From: Ornithinimicrobium sp. F0845
GTDB lineage: Bacteria > Actinomycetota > Actinomycetes > Actinomycetales > Dermatophilaceae
Assembly: GCF_023015765.1 (NCBI RefSeq)
Contig: NZ_JALKAL010000001.1
Span: 109,478 to 173,477 of the forward strand
DNA: 64,000 nt
Reading direction: 5' to 3'
Part shown: positions 30,632 through 38,327 of the stretch, piece by piece
How the letters are laid out: each line of letters begins with the position of its first letter
How positions within the stretch are numbered: position 1 is the stretch's first letter
Notes under the pieces: generated by a model
What the model was told of the DNA's origin: nothing
The model's database searches: none
What the model saw: only the letters and a program-made list of their open reading frames with translations
Position numbers and translations under genes: made by a program

Positions 30632-30714
30632 CCTCCCCAACCGGGGTGGGCGTACCGATCCTCCCCAAGAATGCGGGGAGAGCGTACAAAATCTCCCCAA
30701 GAATGGGTCTCCCG
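30632..30714 (+). repeat. CTCCCCAA repeats between riboswitch and nrdA
   Basis: Three units begin with CTCCCCAA (from 30633, 30661 and 30693); the first two end in GCGTAC and the last two share CTCCCCAAGAATG. The middle unit can fold as CTCCCC-aagaatgc-GGGGAG. They lie in the expression platform of the B12 riboswitch, 30 bases before the nrdA ribosome binding site. Confidence 0.6.
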
Positions 30715-30758
30715 CGACCGTGGACTTGCTCCGCTTCGAGTTCACGAGGGGTGAACCG

Positions 30759-33263
30759 ATGAGCATCACGGTCATCAAGCGCGACGGCACGCGCACGCCA
30801 TACGACGGGTACGAGGTCGCCCGGTCCATCGAGGCCGCCGCCCGCGGTCTGGACGACGCGATCACCACCACCACCCAGCTGCAGTCCGAGCTGGAGATCA
30901 CGCTCTTCGATGGCATCACCAGCGAGGAGCTGGACCAGGCCGTCATCCAGGTGGCGCTACAGAACGTCAAGGACGACCCGTCCTACGACAGGATCGCCTC
31001 CCGGCTGCTGGTCAAGTCGCTCTACAAACAGGTCTTCGGCGAGACCCACGACCTGTTCGGGGACAACGACCCCGGCACGATCGCCACGCTGCACCGCAAC
31101 CACTTCCCGAGCGTCATCGAGACGGGGGTCCGCTCTGGTCAGCTGGACACCCGACTGACCGAGTTGTTCGACCTGGAGCAGCTCGCTGCTGCCCTGGATC
31201 CCGCGCGGGACGACCTGCTCCGGTTTATCGGTGTGCAGACGATGCGGGTGCGCTACCTGCTGGACAGCGCCGACGGGGCGCCACTGGAGGTGCCACAGTT
31301 CTTCTGGATGCGGGTCGCGATGGGGCTGGCGCTGAACGAGCAGGACCCCACGGGTGCGGCGATCGCGTTCTACGACAAGATGTCGCGCCTGGAGTACCTT
31401 GCGGCCGGCTCCACGCTGGTCAACGCGGGCACGTCCTACGCCCAGCTGTCCAACTGCTTCGTGATGCAGATGGAGGACGACATCGAGCACATCGCCAAGA
31501 GCGTGCGCGATGTGATGTGGCTGACCAAGGGTACTGGTGGCATCGGGATGTCGGTCTCCAAGCTCCGCTGCGAGGGCAGCCCGATCCGCTCCAACAACAC
31601 CACCTCCACCGGCCCGATCCCGTTCATGCACACCATCGACTCGACGCTGCGGGCTGTCAGTCGTGGCGGCAAGAAGTTCGGCGCCCTCTGCTTCTACATG
31701 GAGAACTGGCACCTGGACTTCCCGCAGTTCCTGGACCTGCGAGCCAACTCCGGTGATCCCTACCGCCGGACCCGCACCGCCAACACGGCGGTCTGGATCT
31801 CCGACGAGTTCATGAAGCGCGTGGAGCGCGACGACGACTGGTTCCTCTTCGACCCGTTGGAGACCCCCGACCTGGTCGAGCTCACCGGGGCAGCCTTCTC
31901 CCGGCGGTATGCCGAGTATGTTGCTCGGGCGCTTGACGGCAGGATCAGGCACCGGCGGTTGCGCGCCCGGGAGCAGTTCAAGGCGATCCTGATCTCCCTG
32001 CAGGCGAGCTCCCATCCGTGGCTGACCTGGAAGGACACCATCAACACCCGGGCGCTGAACCACAACACCGGCACCATCCACCTGTCCAACCTGTGCACCG
32101 AGATCTGCCTGCCGCAGGACCGCGACAACACTGCCGTCTGCAACCTGGCCTCGATCAACCTCTCCCGGCACGTCACCGGGCGCCATGCGCAGGCTCGGGT
32201 CGACTGGGACCGGCTCGCCGAGTCCACCCGCCTGGCCGTGCGCCAGCTGGACAACCTGATCGACATCACGATCAGCTCGGTGCCGGAGTCCGAGCGGTCC
32301 AACGAGCTGAACCGCGCCCTCGGCCTGGGGGTGATGGGCTTCACCGACATCGTCGAGCGCTTCGGCTGGTCCTATGAGTCCGAGCAGGCCTACGACCTGA
32401 TGGACCAGGTCATGGAGTTTGTCAGCTGGCACGCCATCGACGCCTCGGCCGACCTGGCCCGCGAGCGCGGTGCCTACCCGAACTTCGAGGGCAGTCGCTG
32501 GAGCCAGGGCCTGGTGCCGATCGACTCCCTGGACCTGCTCGAGGCCGACCGCGGCACCCCGGTCGAGGTGGACCGCACGACCCGGCTGGACTGGGACACC
32601 CTGCGGGCCAAGGTGGCCGGCGGCATCCGCAACTCCACCCTGATGGCCATCGCGCCGACCGCCTCGATCGGACTGGTGGCGGGCACCACGCCGGGCCTGG
32701 ACCCGCAGTTCAGCCAGATCTTCAGCCGCTCGACCAGCAGCGGCAAGTTCCTGGAGGTCAACCGCAACCTGGTCCAGGACCTGCAGGACGCCGGCCTGTG
32801 GGAGCAGGTCCGCGAGGAGCTGCTCCGCCACCAGGGCGACCTGTCCAAGGTCGAGGGCGTGCCCGCCGAGCTGCAGGAGGTTTACCGCACCTCCTTCCAG
32901 CTCTCGCCCTATGCCTTCCTGAAGGTCGCGGCGCGCGCACAGAAGTGGATCGACCAGGCCATCAGCCGCAACATCTACCTGGCCAGCCGCGACGTCGGCG
33001 AGATGATGGACCTGTATGCCGCGGCCTGGCGGATGGGAGTGAAGACCACCTACTACCTGCACATGATGCCGCGCCACCAGGCCGAGCAGTCCACCGTGCG
33101 GGTCAACAAGGCCGAGACGTCCCCCGGTGCCGGCGGCGGACCGCGGCGCGGCTTCGGTGCACGGCGCGCCGCAGCGTCTGCGGCACCTGCGCTCACCGTG
33201 GTCGACGGGCAGGAGTGCCCGATCGACCCCCAGGAGCGACTGCAGTGCGACTCCTGCCAGTGA
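30759..33263 (+). CDS. nrdA: Class I ribonucleotide reductase, large subunit
   Basis: NrdA reduces ribonucleoside diphosphates to deoxyribonucleotides with a radical delivered by NrdB. The 834-residue protein opens with one ATP-cone domain (MSITVIKRDGTRTPYDGYEV to about residue 90), the site for dATP inhibition. Active-site residues are visible: Cys233 (SNCFVMQM), Asn444-Cys446-Glu448 (NLCTEICL), Cys461 (VCNLASINL), the radical-transfer pair Tyr765-Tyr766, and the C-terminal redox pair Cys830/Cys833 (CDSC). The ATG at 30759, preceded by GAGGGGTGA, is chosen because the family N-terminus begins there. It is followed by nrdB and controlled by the upstream riboswitch. Confidence 0.96.
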   Translation: MSITVIKRDGTRTPYDGYEVARSIEAAARGLDDAITTTTQLQSELEITLFDGITSEELDQAVIQVALQNVKDDPSYDRIASRLLVKSLYKQVFGETHDLFGDNDPGTIATLHRNHFPSVIETGVRSGQLDTRLTELFDLEQLAAALDPARDDLLRFIGVQTMRVRYLLDSADGAPLEVPQFFWMRVAMGLALNEQDPTGAAIAFYDKMSRLEYLAAGSTLVNAGTSYAQLSNCFVMQMEDDIEHIAKSVRDVMWLTKGTGGIGMSVSKLRCEGSPIRSNNTTSTGPIPFMHTIDSTLRAVSRGGKKFGALCFYMENWHLDFPQFLDLRANSGDPYRRTRTANTAVWISDEFMKRVERDDDWFLFDPLETPDLVELTGAAFSRRYAEYVARALDGRIRHRRLRAREQFKAILISLQASSHPWLTWKDTINTRALNHNTGTIHLSNLCTEICLPQDRDNTAVCNLASINLSRHVTGRHAQARVDWDRLAESTRLAVRQLDNLIDITISSVPESERSNELNRALGLGVMGFTDIVERFGWSYESEQAYDLMDQVMEFVSWHAIDASADLARERGAYPNFEGSRWSQGLVPIDSLDLLEADRGTPVEVDRTTRLDWDTLRAKVAGGIRNSTLMAIAPTASIGLVAGTTPGLDPQFSQIFSRSTSSGKFLEVNRNLVQDLQDAGLWEQVREELLRHQGDLSKVEGVPAELQEVYRTSFQLSPYAFLKVAARAQKWIDQAISRNIYLASRDVGEMMDLYAAAWRMGVKTTYYLHMMPRHQAEQSTVRVNKAETSPGAGGGPRRGFGARRAAASAAPALTVVDGQECPIDPQERLQCDSCQ

Positions 33264-33324
33264 CCGGCACGCTCACCGCACCCGCCCACAGCACCTGCCC
33301 CACGGCATACCGGAAGGACCTGAC

Positions 33325-34332
33325 ATGACCATGGACACCACCCCCACGACCGGCGCCCGCATCCTGGGCACCGGCATCCAGGAGGGCCTGCTCCTCAAGC
33401 CCGTTCACTACCCCTGGGCCATGGAGCTCTACGAGCAGGCCGTGGCCAACACCTGGTTCCCCAACGAGGTGCAGCTCGGCGAGGACCTGGGCGACTTCCA
33501 GAAGATGACGCAGGAGGAGCGGCACGCGCTGACCTTCCTGATGAGCTACTTCAACCCCAACGAGCTGCTGGTCAACAAGGCCCTCGCCTTCGGGGTCTAC
33601 CCCTATGTCAACGCCGCCGAGTGCCACCTCTACCTGGCCAAGCAGATGTGGGAGGAGGCCAATCACTGCATGGCCTTCGAGTACGTCCTGGAGACCTTCC
33701 CGGTCGACCGCGAGCAGGCCTACGAGTCCCACGTGACGGTCCCGTCGATGGCCGCCAAGGAGGAGTTCGAGGTCCGCTACATCACGCGGATGACCGAGCG
33801 GGCCCTCGACATCAGCACCATCGAGGGCAAGCAGGACTTCGTGCGCAACCTGGTGGCCTACAACGTCATCCTGGAGGGCATCTGGTTCTACTCCGGCTTC
33901 ATGGTGGCGCTGAGCTTCCGGCAGCGGAACCTGCTGCGCAACTTCGGCTCGCTGATCGACTGGATCGTGCGCGACGAGAGCCTGCACCTGAAGTTCGGCA
34001 TCAACCTCATCCTCACCGTGCTCGAGGAGAACCCCGAGATCGCCACCGACGAGTTCGCCGAGGAGATCCAGCAGATGATCCTCGACGGGGTGGCGATGGA
34101 GGAGGCCTACAACCGGGACCTGCTGCCGAACGGGATCCTCGGGCTCAACGCCGACTACATCAACCAGTACGTGAAGTACCTCGCCGACCGCCGGCTGGAG
34201 GAGCTCGGCTTCGAGCCGCACTACCGGGTGGCCAACCCGGCCAAGTGGATGGCGACGGCCAATGACACCCTCGAGCTGGTCAACTTCTTCGAGTCCACCA
34301 ACACCTCCTACGAGGTCAATGCCCGGGCATGA
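33325..34332 (+). CDS. nrdB: Ribonucleotide reductase small subunit, class Ic-like
   Basis: NrdB holds the dimetal cofactor that starts the radical chain. The 335-residue protein carries metal ligands Glu80, Glu111, His114, Glu184, Glu218 and His221 (ExxH pairs EANH and ESLH). The position of the radical tyrosine, four residues after His114, is Phe118 (HCMAF), and the first ligand is Glu80 instead of the usual Asp. Both substitutions are the hallmarks of class Ic enzymes such as that of Chlamydia, which use a Mn/Fe cofactor without a tyrosyl radical. The ATG at 33325 has GGAAGGA upstream. It lies 61 bases after nrdA in the same operon. Confidence 0.93.
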   Translation: MTMDTTPTTGARILGTGIQEGLLLKPVHYPWAMELYEQAVANTWFPNEVQLGEDLGDFQKMTQEERHALTFLMSYFNPNELLVNKALAFGVYPYVNAAECHLYLAKQMWEEANHCMAFEYVLETFPVDREQAYESHVTVPSMAAKEEFEVRYITRMTERALDISTIEGKQDFVRNLVAYNVILEGIWFYSGFMVALSFRQRNLLRNFGSLIDWIVRDESLHLKFGINLILTVLEENPEIATDEFAEEIQQMILDGVAMEEAYNRDLLPNGILGLNADYINQYVKYLADRRLEELGFEPHYRVANPAKWMATANDTLELVNFFESTNTSYEVNARA

Positions 34333-34412
34333 TGCGATCCGACATTCGGTTCGAGGTGTCCGGCCCCAGACCGGTCTCACGCTGGAGCCGGTGCTGATGA
34401 CAGGATCAGCCC

Positions 34413-36344
34413 ATGTCTTCCGCGCACCCGTTGCTCGACCGCGTCCTCGCCGACCCCGCCGGGTTGCCCTGGGCGCTGTTGTGGCGCGAGGAGGGACCCG
34501 ACATCGAGCTGCTCGTCGGCGACGTCCGGGACGTGGGGCTGCTCGCCGACATCCCCCCGGCGACACCCGACCGGCCGGTCCTGGCGATGGTCCCGTTCCG
34601 GCAGATCACCGAGCGCGGTTTCGACGCCCACGACGACGGTGCCCCCTTGCGCCTCCTGGTCGCCACCGAGACCGAGCGGATCCCCGCGGAGGTCGCGATC
34701 GGCATACTGCCGGCTGAGCCGGTGGAGGTGACCGGCGAGCACTTCAGCGTCTCCGACGAGGAGTATGCCGGGATCGTCACCCGGGTGATCGAGGACGAGA
34801 TCGGCAACGGCGAGGGCGCCAACTTCGTGATCCGCCGGGACGTGGTGGCGCACACCGACGTCCCGGCGGCGGTCGCGGCGCTGACCTGGTTCCGCACGCT
34901 GCTGGTCGACGAGCGCGGGACGTACTGGACCTTTGCCGTGCACACGCCGGGCCACACCCTGGTCGGGGCGACCCCGGAGCGTCACGTGAGCGTGCGCGAC
35001 GGTCGCGTGCGGATGAACCCGATCTCCGGCACCTTCCGGCACCCTGCCGACGGGACGACGCTGGAGGAGTCCTTCCGCCGGTTCATCGCCGACACCAAGG
35101 AGACCGAGGAGCTCTTCATGGTGGTCGACGAGGAGATGAAGATGATGGCCCAGATCTGCACCGACGGCGGGCGGATCACCGGGCCCTACCTGAAGCAGAT
35201 GGCGCACCTGACGCACACGGAGTACCTCCTGGACGGGCGCGCCGAGGCAGACCCCCGGGACGTGCTGCGCGCGACCATGTTCGCTCCCACCGTGACCGGG
35301 TCCCCGATGGAGAACGCCTGCACGGTCATCCGGCGCCACGAGCCCGGGGGGCGCCGCTACTACTCGGGTGTGCTGGCGCTCCTGGAGCGGGAGGGTGACG
35401 GCCGCAGTATGCCGAGGCGCCCGGGCGTCGTCGACCCCGAGGTCGCCGCTGGTCCGGAGTCGTTGGACGCCCCCATCCTGATCCGGGCCGCCCACCTGGC
35501 CGACGACGGCACCGTCACCGTGAGTGCAGGCGCGACCCTGGTGCGCCACTCCGACCCGGTCTCGGAGGTGGCCGAGACGACGGCGAAGGCCAGCGGTATG
35601 CTCGCGGCCCTCGGCCTGCGGCCGAGGCGGGAGGTGCGAGAGACCCCGGTGCTCGCCGAGCTGCCCGGCGTGGCTGAGGTGCTGGAGGCCCGCAACGAGT
35701 CGCTGGCCGCGTTCTGGCTGTCGCCGCAGGAGCCCCGCCCCGACCCGGAGCTGGTGGGCCACGAGGTGCTCGTGGTCGATGCCGAGGACATGTGGACGCA
35801 GATGCTGGCACACCAGCTGCGGCACCTGGGGCTGAGTGCCCGGGTGGTGCGGTGGGACCGGGTCGCACCTGCCGACCTCACCACGCCAGACCTGGTGCTC
35901 TTCGGACCGGGACCCGGCGACCCCGCCGACCCTGACGACCCACGCATGGAGCGGCTGCGTGAGCTGATCGGCGCGCGGATGGCGGACGGTCGCCCGCTGC
36001 TGGCGGTGTGCCTCAGCCACCAGGTCCTCGCGCGCATGGCGGGGCTGGAGATCGCCAAGCTGCCTGCGCCCAACCAGGGCGTGCAGATCGAGGTCGACCT
36101 GTGGGGGACGCCGGCGCGGATCGGTTTCTACAACACCTTCGTGGCGCACCCGGGCCGAGCGGCGCTCGACCGGGCGGGAGAGCCGGTCGTGCTCGAGGTC
36201 GCGACCGACCGGCGGCACGGAGTGGTCGCCCTCCGCGGTCCCGGGGTCGCCACGATCCAGGGCCACGCCGAGTCGGTGCTGTCCCGTGACGGGCTGGTCA
36301 GTCTGCACGCGATGATCCGCCATGCACTGGGGCTCGACCGGTGA
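34413..36344 (+). CDS. PhzE-like anthranilate/ADIC synthase family protein
   Basis: This 643-residue protein fuses a chorismate-binding domain (residues about 90-400; TFAVHTPGHTLVGATPERHV, MNPISGTFRHP) to a C-terminal type 1 glutamine amidotransferase domain (from about 445). The nucleophile Cys is in LLAVCLSHQVLA, with a GFYNTF segment and a terminal QGHAESV. This order and size match PhzE, which makes 2-amino-2-deoxyisochorismate in phenazine and related pathways, rather than TrpE/TrpG. No other phenazine genes are nearby. It overlaps the next gene by four bases (GTGA), so the two probably work together. Whether the product is ADIC or anthranilate cannot be settled from sequence. Confidence 0.85.
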   Translation: MSSAHPLLDRVLADPAGLPWALLWREEGPDIELLVGDVRDVGLLADIPPATPDRPVLAMVPFRQITERGFDAHDDGAPLRLLVATETERIPAEVAIGILPAEPVEVTGEHFSVSDEEYAGIVTRVIEDEIGNGEGANFVIRRDVVAHTDVPAAVAALTWFRTLLVDERGTYWTFAVHTPGHTLVGATPERHVSVRDGRVRMNPISGTFRHPADGTTLEESFRRFIADTKETEELFMVVDEEMKMMAQICTDGGRITGPYLKQMAHLTHTEYLLDGRAEADPRDVLRATMFAPTVTGSPMENACTVIRRHEPGGRRYYSGVLALLEREGDGRSMPRRPGVVDPEVAAGPESLDAPILIRAAHLADDGTVTVSAGATLVRHSDPVSEVAETTAKASGMLAALGLRPRREVRETPVLAELPGVAEVLEARNESLAAFWLSPQEPRPDPELVGHEVLVVDAEDMWTQMLAHQLRHLGLSARVVRWDRVAPADLTTPDLVLFGPGPGDPADPDDPRMERLRELIGARMADGRPLLAVCLSHQVLARMAGLEIAKLPAPNQGVQIEVDLWGTPARIGFYNTFVAHPGRAALDRAGEPVVLEVATDRRHGVVALRGPGVATIQGHAESVLSRDGLVSLHAMIRHALGLDR

Positions 36345-37255
36345 CCGCGCCACAGGAGCAACCGGCGGTGAGCACATCGGCCGAAGGGCGTCAGTCAGTG
36401 GGTGAAGCGCAGGAGTTCCAGCCGGCAGCCGGTCGACTGGCGGGGGTGCACGTCGTCAGCCTCGCCGGCACCCTGCCGGGCCCGGTGGCCGCCAGGCGGT
36501 TGACCGCCGAGGGTGCCCAGGTGGTCAGGGTCGAGGGGCCGGGTGGCGACATCCTGCGGCTCGTGGCCCCGGCGCTCGTCGACGACCTGGTGCACGACCA
36601 GCAGGTGGTGCGGCTGGATCTGAAGGACCCCGTCGACCGTGCGTCCCTCGACGAGCTGCTGGACGGCGCGGACCTGCTGCTGACCTCCTCCCGCCCGGCG
36701 GCTCTGGCCCGGCTCGGCCTGACGCCCGAGGGAGTCGCGCAGCGCTGGCCCCGGCTGGGGTGGGTGGCGATCGTGGGGGCCACGGGGGACCGGGCCGACG
36801 AGGCGGGGCACGACCTGACCTATCAGGCGGAGGCCGGACTGCTGGGGTCGGGCACCGAGCTGCCGCGGGTGCTGCTGGCCGACCTCTCCTGCGCCGAGCG
36901 CGTGGTCACCGAGGCGGTGCTGGCCCTTCGGCAGGCCGAGCTGCACGGTGTCGGCGGCCACTTCGAGGTCGGGCTGGTCGAGGCCGCCCGTGCGCTGGGC
37001 GAGCCGCTGCGGCACGGGCTGACTGCGCCCGGAGGCATTCTCGGTGGCGGCAACCCGGTCTACGCCGTCTACCCGGCGCGGACCGGCCGGGTCGCCGTGG
37101 CTGCACTCGAGCACCACTTCCAGGTCCGGCTGCTGGAGCAGCTCGGGGTCGAGGGGACCCACGAGGCGCTCGCCGCGGTCTTCCTCGAGCGGGATGCTCA
37201 GGAATGGGAGGACTGGGCGGTCACGCACGACCTCCCCGTCGTGGCTGTGCGCTGA
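36341..37255 (+). CDS. CaiB/BaiF CoA-transferase/racemase-family protein
   Basis: This 304-residue protein belongs to family III CoA-transferases, which includes alpha-methylacyl-CoA racemase. The N-terminal LAGVHVVSLAGTLPGPVAARRLTAEGAQVVRVEGPGGD is the typical opening. GHDLTYQAEAGLLG carries the His-Asp pair of the racemase branch, followed by an Asp in VLLADLSCAERV. It is shorter than most members (about 360-400 residues), missing part of the C-terminal region. Translation is coupled to the PhzE-like gene by a GTGA overlap, so a shared but unknown aromatic or acyl-CoA pathway is possible. Confidence 0.85.
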   Translation: MTAPQEQPAVSTSAEGRQSVGEAQEFQPAAGRLAGVHVVSLAGTLPGPVAARRLTAEGAQVVRVEGPGGDILRLVAPALVDDLVHDQQVVRLDLKDPVDRASLDELLDGADLLLTSSRPAALARLGLTPEGVAQRWPRLGWVAIVGATGDRADEAGHDLTYQAEAGLLGSGTELPRVLLADLSCAERVVTEAVLALRQAELHGVGGHFEVGLVEAARALGEPLRHGLTAPGGILGGGNPVYAVYPARTGRVAVAALEHHFQVRLLEQLGVEGTHEALAAVFLERDAQEWEDWAVTHDLPVVAVR

Positions 37256-37262
37256 CTCGTCG

Positions 37263-38189
37263 TCAGAACCAGCCGCGTCGGGCCGCCGTGATGCCGGCCT
37301 GGAGCCGGTTGGTGCAGCCCATCCGCTCCAGCAGCGCGGTGACCTTGCGGCTCACGGTGCGAGGACTCACGCCGAGCTGTCGGGCGATCGCGCCATCCTT
37401 GATGCCAGTCGCCAGCAGGCGCAGCAGCTCCCGCTCGTCTGCGGTGAGCGCCTCAGCCTGGCCGCCTGGCGCCAGGGCGGGGACCGAGACGTCCCACAGG
37501 GCACGGAACAACTCGTCGAGGGCGTCGGTCAGGACGCTGGAGTGGACCCGGATGGCCGAGCGCACCTGCGCGCCACCCAGCGGGATGATCGCCTCCGCCC
37601 CGTCGACGAGGAGCATCTTGAACGGCAGCTGGTCGCGCACCTTGAACTCCTCGCCGAGCGCGGCCATCGCCTCCAGGTTGTCCATGTGGCTGGGCCGTGA
37701 CAGGACCGTGGACTCGTAGAGCACCTGGGTCTGGATGCCCCGGGTGAGGGTGGACGCCTCGGAGGCCTCCACCTCGTTCGAACTGCCGAAGGGGGGCTTC
37801 TCAAAGACCTTGATGCTGCGCGTGGCGGTGCCGATGAGCTGGTTGAGCTCCCGGACCGTGGCATCCCGGTCGGGGATCCGCTCGACGAGGGCGGTGTGGT
37901 CGGACTCGCCGCTGCCCTGGCGGTAGTGTTTGGCCAGCTCCGGCAGCGCGCGGAGCATCGTGCTCAGGGCATCACGCTGGTCACTGACCAGCGACAGCAG
38001 CGCGGTCGTGGGTGGACGGATGGCCACCGAGCCGTCGTCCACCTCGACCAGGTGCAGCCCCTGCAGCTCGGTCAACGCCGCAGCGAACTCGGCCGCATCC
38101 AGACCGGTGAGCTCGCGCGCCACCTCAGGAGGTGTCGGCGTCGAGAGGTGCACCAGCACGGCATACACCTCATGGGCAGACTGGTCCAC
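37263..38189 (-). CDS. LuxR-type helix-turn-helix regulator
   Basis: This 308-residue transcription factor has a C-terminal LuxR/GerE helix-turn-helix (LTADERELLRLLATGIKDGAIARQLGVSPRTVSRKVTALLERMG). The N-terminal winged-helix segment is TrmB-like (EVYAVLVHLSTPTPPEVARELTGLD). The middle part resembles sensor domains of helix-turn-helix proteins found next to cell-wall-binding or secreted proteins in actinobacteria. It ends seven bases from the end of the CoA-transferase-like gene (convergent) and is divergent from the cell-wall-binding protein at 38328, which it may control. Confidence 0.85.
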   Translation of the reverse strand: MDQSAHEVYAVLVHLSTPTPPEVARELTGLDAAEFAAALTELQGLHLVEVDDGSVAIRPPTTALLSLVSDQRDALSTMLRALPELAKHYRQGSGESDHTALVERIPDRDATVRELNQLIGTATRSIKVFEKPPFGSSNEVEASEASTLTRGIQTQVLYESTVLSRPSHMDNLEAMAALGEEFKVRDQLPFKMLLVDGAEAIIPLGGAQVRSAIRVHSSVLTDALDELFRALWDVSVPALAPGGQAEALTADERELLRLLATGIKDGAIARQLGVSPRTVSRKVTALLERMGCTNRLQAGITAARRGWF

Positions 38190-38327
38190 GACGTCACCGT
38201 AGCTGTCTAGTTGACGCCAATGCCACCAACTGGCCAGCTCTGGGCTGGTGCCGGGGAGCCTGCGCGCTCTACCGTGCCGAGGAGTCCCCCGATCTGAGGG
38301 GCATCCCCATGACTGGAAGGCAAGACC

